Shown: positions 7,586 to 16,168 of the stretch, in pieces
Position numbering within the stretch: position 1 is the first letter of the stretch
Layout: each line of letters starts with the position of its first letter
Source of the DNA: Flavobacterium sp. UBA5153
GTDB taxonomy: Bacteria; Bacteroidota; Bacteroidia; Flavobacteriales; Flavobacteriaceae
Assembly (NCBI GenBank): GCA_002413745.1
Contig: DHXP01000052.1
Coordinates: 1-34,940 of the forward strand
DNA: 34,940 nucleotides
Direction of reading: 5' to 3'
Notes under the pieces: generated by a model
What the model was told of the DNA's origin: nothing
The model's database searches: none
What the model saw: only the letters and a program-made list of their open reading frames with translations
Made by a program: the position numbers and the translations under genes

Positions 7586-8950
7586 TTATTTTGCTAAGTT
7601 TTTTAACTCGCCTTTTGATTTGATTAATTGAATTTCTGCCAGTTTGTAATCTAAGATTGCCGATGTGTAATTGTTTTGCGCTTCGGTCAATGCATTTTCC
7701 GCATCCAATAAATCGGTTAAAGAAGCCAATCCTTGTATGTAGTTGTTTTTTGTATTATCTAAAACTTCTTGAGACATTTTTGCATTTTCTTTCTGATTTT
7801 TAATGGTTATAATGCTGTTATCGATTTGTGTTTTTGCATTTTCGTATGACAAATCAAGAGCTAATTTGGTATCGTTCAAATCTTCTTTGATGATTTTTAA
7901 ATTAATTTCAGCTTGTCTCACTTTGGCGCGTGTACCAAAACCTGTAAAAATGGGGACTTTCAGATTCAAACCAATTGAAGAGTAATCGGACCAATAAACA
8001 CCATCTGCGGGTTTTCCGCCAATAGGCATTTGTGGACCTTGACCAATAAAATTATAGCTTCCGGATAGTGAAAGTGTAGGGTAGTAAGTCGCCTCTTGTG
8101 CTTTCTTTGCAAATTCCAATAATTGTTCGTTTTTTTTCAAAAGCAAATATTCTGTTCTGTTTGCGGTATTAGGGGCTTCAGATAAAGCTTGCGGACTTAT
8201 TTCGAATGCGGTTTGCGGAATGGAAATTTCCGTTTCAATAGGCATTCCTATATAAAACTTTAATGCATTTTCTTGTAACTGGACTGCATTCAATACCTGT
8301 TGGCGTTGCGTGCTTATATTTGACAATTTTACTAAAATTCGGTCCAAATCAATTTTTTTGGCTAAGCCATTATCAAATTGTCCTTTGATAATATTTTTCA
8401 CTTTAGTGGTATTGTCATAATTACTGTCCAGAACATTTAATTTTTGTCTTTGAACATACACTTGATAATAATTATTTGCTACTCTCTCAATAACTTGTTC
8501 TTCGGTTAATTGATTGTTGATTTGATAAAATTCTCGAGTTGATTTTGCAGCTTTCAAACCGGTAAACACGGATTGATCAAAAAGATTTTGTGTCAACGAA
8601 AGCCCTGCAACCGAATTCCATTTTTGACCAAAACTAGCCTGAATGATTGTTCCGGGTTGTCCAAAATTTGCGCCATCAATAATCGTTGTTTGCAAAATGG
8701 GGTTGTAACTTAAGTTTCCATTAGCAGAAATTTGCGGTAAAGCTCTTGAGCGCACTTCCTGAATTTGGTATTCGCTGTTTTCTACTTTAAGTTTGGCTTT
8801 TTTAGCGTCGGCTTTATTTTCTAAAGCATAGTTGATAGCCTCTTTTAGCGTTAACGATTTTATTTGTTTCGTTTGTTCGCTATTACTTGAGTTTTGTGAT
8901 TTTGCCGTGAGTGCAAAAACTAAAAAGGGTATTAAAAAGAGTTTCTTCAT
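7586..8950 (-). CDS. TolC-family outer-membrane efflux channel
   Basis: A 454-residue protein with a cleavable signal peptide ('MKKLFLIPFLVFALTAKSQ') and the two tandem repeats of long alpha-helices and short beta segments found in outer-membrane efflux proteins. The first half begins 'SLTLKEAINYALENKADAKKA', and the C-terminal helices include 'LTDLLDAENALTEAQNNYTSA'. It forms the trimeric exit duct for the pump encoded downstream. Its ATG overlaps the stop of the TetR gene by one base (TAATG on the minus strand), which implies translational coupling between regulator and channel. Confidence 0.95.
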   Translation of the reverse strand: MKKLFLIPFLVFALTAKSQNSSNSEQTKQIKSLTLKEAINYALENKADAKKAKLKVENSEYQIQEVRSRALPQISANGNLSYNPILQTTIIDGANFGQPGTIIQASFGQKWNSVAGLSLTQNLFDQSVFTGLKAAKSTREFYQINNQLTEEQVIERVANNYYQVYVQRQKLNVLDSNYDNTTKVKNIIKGQFDNGLAKKIDLDRILVKLSNISTQRQQVLNAVQLQENALKFYIGMPIETEISIPQTAFEISPQALSEAPNTANRTEYLLLKKNEQLLEFAKKAQEATYYPTLSLSGSYNFIGQGPQMPIGGKPADGVYWSDYSSIGLNLKVPIFTGFGTRAKVRQAEINLKIIKEDLNDTKLALDLSYENAKTQIDNSIITIKNQKENAKMSQEVLDNTKNNYIQGLASLTDLLDAENALTEAQNNYTSAILDYKLAEIQLIKSKGELKNLAK

Positions 8951-9546
8951 TATAGATTGTAGTTTTGTAATTGTTTTTCTAGTTCGATTATTCCTGCAAG
9001 AGTTGCCATCGCTCTGATGTGGTATTCTAAAATTTCCAGTTCTAATTTTTGTGCTTCTTTTTCAGAACTTGTACTTTCTTTAATGATAAAAATCAGATGG
9101 TAATAAAATCGGGTGTAATTTTTAATGTTGATATTTTCACGATACAAGCCTTGCTGAATCCCTTTTTTAATGTTTTGTTCAAAAGTGGTGTTGCATTTGT
9201 TAATTTCTCTTGATATTACCTTTTCATATATTTCCGGATAATGTTTTTTTAATTGATAAACAGGAGAGCTATCAGTGGATTTGAACATTTCCTTGAACAT
9301 TTTCCGTATTTCAAAATTTTCTTCGATGGCATTGTAGTTTTTAGCAACAATGCTGTCAATAATTTGATGTACTTCTTTGTGAACCATTGCTGTTGATTCC
9401 TCAATTAGAATTTCTTTGTTGCAGAAATATTTATAAATTGTTTTTTTAGAAATGCACATTTCGCCGGCAATATCATCCATAGTCACGCTCTTAAAACCAA
9501 GTTTTAGGAACAATTCACTCGCTTTCGATATTATTTTGTCTTTCAT
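8950..9546 (-). CDS. TetR/AcrR-family repressor of the efflux operon
   Basis: A 198-residue regulator from the start at 9546. The frame is open further upstream to 9642, but that part runs through the promoter and operator, and the normal TetR N-terminus ('MKDKIISKASELFLKLGFKS') begins at 9546. The helix-turn-helix is at about residues 17-50 ('VTMDDIAGEMCISKKTIYKYF'). The C-terminal two-thirds is the helical ligand-binding and dimerisation domain, which varies between members. As first gene of the operon it is likely self-regulating through the dyad at 9591-9618 and would release transcription when it binds a pump substrate. Confidence 0.92.
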   Translation of the reverse strand: MKDKIISKASELFLKLGFKSVTMDDIAGEMCISKKTIYKYFCNKEILIEESTAMVHKEVHQIIDSIVAKNYNAIEENFEIRKMFKEMFKSTDSSPVYQLKKHYPEIYEKVISREINKCNTTFEQNIKKGIQQGLYRENINIKNYTRFYYHLIFIIKESTSSEKEAQKLELEILEYHIRAMATLAGIIELEKQLQNYNL

Positions 9547-9578
9547 TTTATGAAATTTAAAAAGTTGAATTTCGATTA

Positions 9579-9618
9579 CAAATTTAAACAGGAAACTTTG
9601 GATACCAAAAGAGTTTCC
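9579..9618 (-). promoter_or_regulatory. Efflux operon promoter with overlapping TetR operator dyad
   Basis: On the minus strand the -7 element TAAATTTG (9579-9586) matches TAnnTTTG exactly. A TTG (9606-9608) lies 19 bases upstream, and the predicted start of transcription is about 25 bases before the TetR ATG. Across the -33 element and spacer lies a nested dyad: GGAAACT (9591-9597) with AGTTTCC (9612-9618), and TTGG with CCAA inside it. A dimeric repressor bound there would block RNA polymerase. The role of this dyad as the TetR site is inferred from its position and symmetry. Confidence 0.65.
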
Positions 9619-9712
9619 AAAGTATTTACAATTATTTAACATTTAGGAAAATTTAAGGTTTAAGGTTTCAAGTTTTTTGGTTTCCTTTGTAGCATTAAAC
9701 GATATAACTTCT

Positions 9713-10687
9713 ATGCTTTCTATCAACCAGTATCAAGAGCAATTCTTAACCTATTTAAAAAATCAAAAAATAGTAAAAGAGCCCAAAAATCTTTATCAGC
9801 CAATTGACTACATTTTGCAACTTGGCGGAAAACGAATGCGTCCTGTCTTGACATTGATGAGCACCGAGGTTTTTGATGCAGATTATAAAAAGGCACTTCC
9901 GGCAGCTCTTGCCGTTGAGGTTTTCCATAATTTTTCGCTCATTCACGATGATATTATGGATGATGCTCCTTTGCGAAGGGGAAAAATTACCGTTCACGAA
10001 AAATGGAATGTCAATACCGGAATTCTCTCCGGCGATGCGATGTTGATTTTGGCATACCAATATTTCGAGCAATATCAGCCAAAAATATTTCGAAAATTGG
10101 CCAAATTATTCAGCAAAACGGCTCTCGAAGTTTGTGAAGGACAACAGTACGACGTTGATTTTGAAACTCGCGACGATGTCACGATTCCAGAGTATTTGAA
10201 AATGATCGAATACAAAACGGCAGTTCTCGTGGCTGCAGCGATGAAAATGGGTGCCATCGTTGCGGAAACTTCTGAGGAAAACGCCAATTTGATTTATGAT
10301 TTTGGACTTAATTTGGGTTTGGCTTTCCAGTTACAAGATGATTATTTGGATGCTTTTGGCGACCCGGAAACCTTCGGAAAACAAGTGGGCGGAGATATTA
10401 TCGAAAATAAAAAAACGTATTTGTATCTGAAAGCCATTGAATTTTCGTCAGCGGAAGAAAGAAAGCAATTGTTACACTTGTTCTCTATTCAACCGGATGA
10501 TAATACAGATAAAATTAATACTGTAAAGGAAATTTTCAATGCAACCAGCGCATCAAAAGCCACACATAAATCCATTGAGAATTTTACTTTGAAAGCTTTT
10601 GAAACTTTGGAAAAAATGAATATTTCTGATGACAAAAAAGCAATATTAAGAGATTTCGGTGTAAATTTGATGGGAAGAAAAGTATAG
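9713..10687 (+). CDS. Polyprenyl (isoprenoid) diphosphate synthase
   Basis: A 324-residue trans-prenyltransferase that lengthens allylic diphosphates with isopentenyl diphosphate, giving precursors for menaquinone, carotenoids or cell-wall carriers. The first aspartate-rich motif is 'LIHDDIMDDAPLRRG' (about residues 76-90 from the chosen start) and the second is 'QLQDDYLDAFGD' (about 206-217). 'LGGKRMRPVL' near residue 37 is the family's N-terminal substrate-binding motif. The ATG at 9713 was preferred to the one at 9677 because the protein then begins in the normal family position. Product chain length cannot be decided by eye. A small conserved gene follows in the same direction. Confidence 0.93.
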   Translation: MLSINQYQEQFLTYLKNQKIVKEPKNLYQPIDYILQLGGKRMRPVLTLMSTEVFDADYKKALPAALAVEVFHNFSLIHDDIMDDAPLRRGKITVHEKWNVNTGILSGDAMLILAYQYFEQYQPKIFRKLAKLFSKTALEVCEGQQYDVDFETRDDVTIPEYLKMIEYKTAVLVAAAMKMGAIVAETSEENANLIYDFGLNLGLAFQLQDDYLDAFGDPETFGKQVGGDIIENKKTYLYLKAIEFSSAEERKQLLHLFSIQPDDNTDKINTVKEIFNATSASKATHKSIENFTLKAFETLEKMNISDDKKAILRDFGVNLMGRKV

Positions 10688-10763
10688 TCAGCAGTTGTTC
10701 AGTCGCAGTTTACAGTTGTCATTCTAGATAGCCAAATCGTAAATCGTAATTCCCAAATCAAAA

Positions 10764-11114
10764 ATGTACATCACTCCCATAAATACCGATTTACTACTCG
10801 AAGAAGCCGAAAAGGAAGCTTTATACTTAAAATTAATCGAGCAAATCAATAAGGATTTCAATCTGGCAAATGAAGGAATCGATTTCCCGATGAGCATTTC
10901 GCCCGAGGAATTAAAAATCCAGCTGCACGAAAAAATCTACAGATTGATTCAATATAAATTTGCCGAATATCTCAATCTCCTTTACATAATTGACGTATCA
11001 GAAGATCAAATAAAAAAATTGGATGGATCAGATTTAGTGGGATTAGCCGAAAATGTTGCCTTTTTGATCCTCAAACGAGAATGGCAAAAAGTGTGGTTCA
11101 GGAATAAATATTGA
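10764..11114 (+). CDS. Small conserved-looking hypothetical protein
   Basis: A 116-residue, soluble, mostly helical protein beginning 'MYITPINTDLLLEEAEKEAL' and ending 'REWQKVWFRNKY'. It has no signal peptide or known catalytic motif. It follows the polyprenyl synthase by 76 bases on the same strand. The gap holds short AT-rich repeats (for example AAATCGTAAATCGTAA) and no terminator, so the two may be co-transcribed. It ends 11 bases before the end of the convergent GH28 gene. Function is unknown. Confidence 0.75.
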   Translation: MYITPINTDLLLEEAEKEALYLKLIEQINKDFNLANEGIDFPMSISPEELKIQLHEKIYRLIQYKFAEYLNLLYIIDVSEDQIKKLDGSDLVGLAENVAFLILKREWQKVWFRNKY

Positions 11115-11125
11115 TTTAAAAAAAA

Positions 11126-12454
11126 CTACTCTATCAAGACAGTATTCACTTTTACATTTTTTAGGTTTATTCCCTGTATCAGACTTTTGTTGAATGAACC
11201 ATTTATAGCTTCAATATTCAAATTTTGGAAGGTAAAGTTAGACAGCTGGTAATTAGCCGAAGAGACAACATCAAAAAACACTTCGCATTTTAAATTTATA
11301 TTTTTTAAAGTGATGTTTTTGCAAGTAGATATTGGTAAATCCGTGCGACCTTTTAAATCGAAAAATTGTTTCCATGGATTTATGTCAATTGCACTATAAG
11401 CTTGTCCTTCGATATTTTCAACTGTAACGAACTCGTAATTTTGAGGAGTGTCAGGTCGCATTTTTAACCATAATAACCTTCTTGCTCCTTTTACTTTGCA
11501 ATTTCGCATCAAAACGTTTTTATCATGTATTGATTCACTTCCTAATGTCAATGCGGAATGACAAAAGCCAAATTCACAATTTTCGATGAGGATATTTGAG
11601 TTTCCACCATTGTTAGGATCTTTATCAGCCCACGGGCCTTTTCCTCCTTTTATGGCTATAGCATCATCGTTTACTGATAAGTAGCACCCTTTTATTAGAA
11701 AATTAGAGCAAACATCAATGTCTATTGCGTCTGTGCTTGGCGCTTTTACTGGACTATCCGGAGAATAGATGTAAAGGTCAAGCATTTTTACATTGTTACA
11801 ATTATAAAAGTGATTGGTCCAGAATCCTGAATTAATTAGTTTTACATCTTGAAACTGAACATTATTGCAATTCCTGATAAATACCATTCGTGGTCTTGAA
11901 ACTTCAAGGTTGGTACATTTAGGATTTTCTTTACGGCGTTGCCAAAATGCCTCCCAATATTTAAGACCGTTACCGTTTATGGTTCCTTTGCCCGAAATGG
12001 TAAAACCATCGACCCCATTAGCATTAACTAAAGCGGAAAAATAATCGAGATTTTGACCTTCCATTCTTGAAGGCATAATTGGATAGTCAGCAATATTATC
12101 TGAACCCTTTAAAACCGCTTGTTCAGAAATATATAAATGTGTTTTGGGTTTAAAGAATAAAGCGCCGCTTAAGAAAACGCCTTTAGGAATTATGACAACT
12201 CCTCCGCCTTGCTTGGCAGCTTCATCAATCGTATTTTGTATTGCTTTGGTTTGTACAGCAAGGCTATCGTTACTTGCGCCAAAGTCGGTAATTATGAATT
12301 TTTTACCCAAATCTTTTAATTCAACTTTTGCTGTTTCTAAAAACCAATTTGGAATTTTTGTACCGTCAGGGAAAGAATCATTTTTGGTTTCTTGTGAAAA
12401 GGCATTTTGCGAAAACCCCAAAACACAAATAATTAAAGTAAGGATATTTTTCAT
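11126..12454 (-). CDS. GH28-type pectin hydrolase with atypical active-site motifs
   Basis: A 442-residue secreted right-handed beta-helix protein of the polygalacturonase/rhamnogalacturonase family, which cleaves galacturonic-acid linkages in pectin. The signal peptide is 'MKNILTLIICVLGFSQNAFS'. The N-terminal pectate-lyase-like motif 'TDFGASNDSLAVQTKAIQ' is at 56-73. The three catalytic aspartates are in place: D242 in 'STDAID' (usually NTDG), and D263 and D264 in 'VNDDAIAIKGG'. The usual GHG motif is replaced by 'CHSALTLGSE' (298-307) and the usual RIK by 'LKMRPD' (330-335). This suggests an altered specificity, such as an exo-acting or rhamnogalacturonan enzyme. It stands alone, about 10 kb from the PUL. 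Confidence 0.88.
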   Translation of the reverse strand: MKNILTLIICVLGFSQNAFSQETKNDSFPDGTKIPNWFLETAKVELKDLGKKFIITDFGASNDSLAVQTKAIQNTIDEAAKQGGGVVIIPKGVFLSGALFFKPKTHLYISEQAVLKGSDNIADYPIMPSRMEGQNLDYFSALVNANGVDGFTISGKGTINGNGLKYWEAFWQRRKENPKCTNLEVSRPRMVFIRNCNNVQFQDVKLINSGFWTNHFYNCNNVKMLDLYIYSPDSPVKAPSTDAIDIDVCSNFLIKGCYLSVNDDAIAIKGGKGPWADKDPNNGGNSNILIENCEFGFCHSALTLGSESIHDKNVLMRNCKVKGARRLLWLKMRPDTPQNYEFVTVENIEGQAYSAIDINPWKQFFDLKGRTDLPISTCKNITLKNINLKCEVFFDVVSSANYQLSNFTFQNLNIEAINGSFNKSLIQGINLKNVKVNTVLIE

Positions 12455-12639
12455 TTCAATTGATTAGGATGATTTTATGTTTGTCTTCAACATCTATAGA
12501 TTATGAGTATTGGAGACTTTGTAAATTTTTATAAAAGCTATTTTTTAATTCAAAAACAAAGAAAGTGAATATTATTGTTACCAACAAGGCATCTTTGACG
12601 CGTCATTAAAAAAGTCAGATAATGAACTAATAATAAATA

Positions 12640-13188
12640 TCAAAAAAATACTCTTATAAAAGGCATAAAAGCGTTAGCATAAATGCTTTTATTGGCATTG
12701 TATAAAACGTCATATCGTCCGCCAATAGTCACATTCCCGGTTCTGTAACCGGCTCCAAGATACAATCCGGTATTCCAATAATTAGTGGATAAATTGCCGC
12801 CATCAAGTTGATAATCTGTCGAGGCATTAATTTCTTCTATTTCTACAGAAAGTTGAATTTCGGGAATAGGATTCACCAACCCGATTACGCTGGCACCATA
12901 AACAGTGGAAGTGTAATGGTTTTTTTCTTTAGCATAGCCTACTTGTAATCCTAATCCAGCCGAAATAGTTGAATTTATGTTATAAATGGCACTTGGAGCC
13001 AAAGTAATATTAGTGTAACCGGAACCAAATCCCAAGCCAATTCCTCCGCCAAATTGGACATTTTTCCAAAATTCATTTTGTGAATTTGGCGCGAATGTTT
13101 TTCCTTGTGCAAATACACCATTAGAAAACAGTAAAACTGTTACAACCAAAATTGATTTTGAAACAATTAAAAAACAACTCTTTTCCAT
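12640..13188 (-). CDS. Small outer-membrane beta-barrel protein
   Basis: A 182-residue protein with an N-terminal hydrophobic signal (about residues 8-28, ending 'NGVFAQ'). It is rich in Gly, Tyr, Asn and Ser with alternating hydrophobic residues ('FGGGIGLGFGSGYTNITLA', 'TGLYLGAGYRTG'). It ends in an aromatic residue ('MPFIRVFF'), typical of an 8-strand outer-membrane barrel. The ligand or role is unknown. It is divergent from the sucA-like gene, with its own -7 element at 13207-13214. The 185 bases between it and the GH28 gene hold nothing I can name. Confidence 0.7.
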   Translation of the reverse strand: MEKSCFLIVSKSILVVTVLLFSNGVFAQGKTFAPNSQNEFWKNVQFGGGIGLGFGSGYTNITLAPSAIYNINSTISAGLGLQVGYAKEKNHYTSTVYGASVIGLVNPIPEIQLSVEIEEINASTDYQLDGGNLSTNYWNTGLYLGAGYRTGNVTIGGRYDVLYNANKSIYANAFMPFIRVFF

Positions 13189-13206
13189 AATCGGTTATAT
13201 TTTTAA

Positions 13207-13214
13207 CAAAAATA
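13207..13214 (-). promoter_or_regulatory. -7 element of the small beta-barrel gene
   Basis: On the minus strand TATTTTTG matches TAnnTTTG exactly, 18 bases upstream of the ATG at 13188. No TTG is present at the usual upstream distance, so the promoter is weak or non-standard. Confidence 0.4.
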
Positions 13215-13261
13215 TGGCATAAAAGTATCTAAAAAAAAATTATATCCTTATTGTATTATTG

Positions 13262-13269
13262 TACTTTTG
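13262..13269 (+). promoter_or_regulatory. -7 element of the 2-oxoglutarate dehydrogenase operon
   Basis: TACTTTTG matches TAnnTTTG exactly and lies 40 bases upstream of the E1 ATG. I see no TTG 17-20 bases upstream of it. Confidence 0.45.
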
Positions 13270-13309
13270 CCAAACTATTTTGAAAAATTAGCGGATTCAA
13301 TACTATATT

Positions 13310-16084
13310 ATGGACAGGTTTTCATTTTTAAATGCGGCACACACCGAATTCTTTGCACAATTATACGATCAATATCTAGAAAATCCAGATAGCGTAGAGC
13401 CAAGTTGGAGAAGTTTTTTCCAAGGTTTCGACTTTGGAATGACTACTTATAATGAGGAAAATCCAGTAGCCCAAATTGCAAATGTTGCTTCGGGTGCTAT
13501 GGAAAGCACTTCTGTTTCTGAGAAACTTCAGAAAGAGTTCAATGTCATTAATTTAATCAATGCTTATAGAAATCGTGGACATTTGTTTACCAAAACGAAT
13601 CCAGTTCACAAACGAAGAACCTATACGCCAACCCTGGATCTTGAGAATTTTGGACTTTCAAAAGCCGATTTAACAACGGTATTTGATGCGGCAAAAATCA
13701 TCAAAATTGCACCTTGTACCTTGCAGGAAATCTTGGGCCATTTGGATAAAATTTATTGTCAATCCATTGGGGTTGAATATATGTTTATTCGAAGACCAGA
13801 GGATATCCAATGGATTCAGAATAAAATTGGATATAATGACAATCATCCTAAATATTCTCCCGACGAAAAGAGGGCGATTCTCAACAAATTAAACCAAGCG
13901 GTTTCATTCGAGAATTTCTTGCATACCAAATATGTGGGTCAAAAACGATTTTCTCTCGAAGGAGGCGAATCCATCATTCCGGCACTTGATGTATTGATTG
14001 AAAAAGCCGCCGAAAAAGGAGTGGAACATTTTGTAATGGGAATGGCGCATCGTGGTCGTTTGAATGTTTTGGCAAATATTTTTGGCAAATCTACCCAGGA
14101 TATTTTCGGGGAATTTGAAGGCAAAGATTACAATCAAGATGATTTTGACGGCGATGTAAAATACCATTTAGGAGTTACCTCCGAAAAAACAACGAGTACC
14201 GGAAAAAAAATCAACATTAATCTTGCTCCAAATCCTTCACATCTTGAAACCGTTGGCGCAGTAATCGAAGGAATTACAAGGGCAAAACAAGACAGACATT
14301 TTCCGGACGATTTTTCAAAAGTATTGCCAATTGCCGTTCACGGAGATGCAGCAATCGCTGGTCAGGGAATTTTATATGAAATTATACAGATGTCACAACT
14401 CGACGGTTACCAAACCGGCGGGACGATACACATTGTAATCAATAATCAAGTGGGTTTTACAACGAATTATCTTGATGCTCGTTCATCCACTTATTGTACA
14501 GATGTTGCCAAAGTAACCCTTTCGCCTGTATTGCACGTTAATGCCGATGATGCCGAAGCTGTGGTACACTCCATATTATTTGCCTTGGATTTTAGAATGA
14601 AATTTGGTCGAGACGTATTTATCGATTTGTTAGGCTATAGAAAATACGGTCATAATGAAGGCGATGAACCTCGTTTTACACAACCTTTATTGTATAAAGT
14701 TATAGCAAAACATAAGAATCCAAGAGATATATATGCCGAAAAATTATTGGCAGAAGGTGTGATTGATGCCAATTTTGTAAAAGAGCTTGAAATAGAATAC
14801 AAATCTGGATTAGAAATAAACCTCGCAGCATCCCGTAAAAAAGAATTGACAATAATTACCCCATTTATGCAAAATGAATGGCAAGGTTTATCAAAAGGAG
14901 GTATAGCACAAATGCTCAAAAAAGTAGATACTTCCTATTCTAAGGAAGGACTGACAACAGTAGCAAATGCGGTTTGTAATTTACCACAGGATAAAAAGTT
15001 TATTAATAAAATCCAAAAATTAATAAACGACAGGAAAACCATGTTTTTCGAAACCGATAAGTTGGATTGGGCTATGGCCGAACATTTAGCTTATGGTTCC
15101 CTTTTAAGAGAAGGGTTTGACGTTCGTATTTCTGGGCAAGACGTGGAGCGAGGTACCTTTTCTCATCGTCATGCCGTTGTAAAAGTCGAAGATTCTGAGG
15201 AGGAAGTAATCTTGATCAATAATTTAGAAGGGAAAAAGGGTAAATTTTATGTTTACAATTCCCTTTTATCAGAATATGGAGTTTTGGGGTTTGATTACGG
15301 ATATGCCTTGGCAAGCCCAAATACATTAACGATTTGGGAAGCACAGTTTGGTGATTTCAGTAATGGAGCGCAAATTGTAATTGACCAGTATATTTCTTGC
15401 GGAGAAGACAAATGGAACAATCAAAACGGAATCGTTCTCTTATTACCTCACGGATACGAAGGGCAAGGAGCAGAGCATTCCTCAGGAAGGATGGAACGTT
15501 ATTTGCAACTTTGCGCCAGACAGAATATGTTTGTTGCTAATTGTACAACGCCTGCCAACTTCTTCCATTTGCTGAGAAGACAGATGAAAACCACTTTCCG
15601 TAAACCCCTTATTGTGTTTACACCAAAAAGTTTGTTGCGTGATCCAAGAGTAGTTTCGGGTGTTGAAGAATTTGCAACTGGGAATTTCCAAGAAACTTTT
15701 GATGACGAAACCGTAAATAAAGAGGAAGTTACCTCCTTAGTTTTCTGTACCGGAAAATTCTATTACGACATCACTGCCGAAAGAGAAATCAACGGAAGAA
15801 AAGACGTGGCTGTGGTAAGAATTGAACAATTATTTCCATTGCCAATAGAACAATTAAAAGCAATAATAGCAAAATACCCAAAAGTGGATGACTATGTCTG
15901 GGCACAGGAAGAGCCAAAAAACATGGGAGCTTACGGTTATATGTTGATGAATTTCAATTTGGTCAAATGGAGATTAGCTTCGCTAAAAGCTTTTGCGGCA
16001 GCAGCATCTGGAAGTTATACCAGGTCAAAACGTCGTCATGCAGAAGCAATGAAATTTGTTTTTGACAAGAATTTATCCAGATAG
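13310..16084 (+). CDS. sucA: 2-oxoglutarate dehydrogenase E1 component
   Basis: A 924-residue thiamine-diphosphate enzyme of the TCA cycle that decarboxylates 2-oxoglutarate and passes the succinyl group to the E2 lipoyl arm. The N-terminus 'LNAAHTEFFAQLYDQYLENP' with 'VEPSWRSFFQGF' is the E1o peripheral-binding segment. Further motifs are 'MGMAHRGRLNVLANIFGK', the cofactor motif 'HGDAAIAGQG' to 'NNQVGFTTN', 'ERGTFSHRHAVV', 'EAQFGDFSNGAQIVIDQY' and 'PHGYEGQGAEHSSGRMER'. The length is normal for the family. The E2 gene follows 84 bases downstream. No E3 (lipoamide dehydrogenase) gene lies in the window. Confidence 0.97.
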   Translation: MDRFSFLNAAHTEFFAQLYDQYLENPDSVEPSWRSFFQGFDFGMTTYNEENPVAQIANVASGAMESTSVSEKLQKEFNVINLINAYRNRGHLFTKTNPVHKRRTYTPTLDLENFGLSKADLTTVFDAAKIIKIAPCTLQEILGHLDKIYCQSIGVEYMFIRRPEDIQWIQNKIGYNDNHPKYSPDEKRAILNKLNQAVSFENFLHTKYVGQKRFSLEGGESIIPALDVLIEKAAEKGVEHFVMGMAHRGRLNVLANIFGKSTQDIFGEFEGKDYNQDDFDGDVKYHLGVTSEKTTSTGKKININLAPNPSHLETVGAVIEGITRAKQDRHFPDDFSKVLPIAVHGDAAIAGQGILYEIIQMSQLDGYQTGGTIHIVINNQVGFTTNYLDARSSTYCTDVAKVTLSPVLHVNADDAEAVVHSILFALDFRMKFGRDVFIDLLGYRKYGHNEGDEPRFTQPLLYKVIAKHKNPRDIYAEKLLAEGVIDANFVKELEIEYKSGLEINLAASRKKELTIITPFMQNEWQGLSKGGIAQMLKKVDTSYSKEGLTTVANAVCNLPQDKKFINKIQKLINDRKTMFFETDKLDWAMAEHLAYGSLLREGFDVRISGQDVERGTFSHRHAVVKVEDSEEEVILINNLEGKKGKFYVYNSLLSEYGVLGFDYGYALASPNTLTIWEAQFGDFSNGAQIVIDQYISCGEDKWNNQNGIVLLLPHGYEGQGAEHSSGRMERYLQLCARQNMFVANCTTPANFFHLLRRQMKTTFRKPLIVFTPKSLLRDPRVVSGVEEFATGNFQETFDDETVNKEEVTSLVFCTGKFYYDITAEREINGRKDVAVVRIEQLFPLPIEQLKAIIAKYPKVDDYVWAQEEPKNMGAYGYMLMNFNLVKWRLASLKAFAAAASGSYTRSKRRHAEAMKFVFDKNLSR

Positions 16085-16098
16085 AAAAATTTGTTTCA

Positions 16099-16144
16099 GG
16101 TTTAAAGTTTCGGGGTTGATGTTAACCAACTTGAAACTTTAACC
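16099..16144 (+). other. Intercistronic hairpin between the E1 and E2 genes
   Basis: GGTTTAAAGTTTC (16099-16111) pairs with GAAACTTTAACC (16133-16144), with one bulged base, around a 21-base loop. No T-run follows, so it is more likely an mRNA processing or stability element than a terminator. The following bases repeat the AAACTTTAA motif once more before the E2 start. Confidence 0.35.
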
Positions 16145-16168
16145 AATTTAAACTTTAAACTAAAAATT

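Noticed and set aside
9547-9642. N-terminal extension of the TetR protein
   Set aside because: It runs through the promoter and the probable operator, and the normal family N-terminus begins at 9546.
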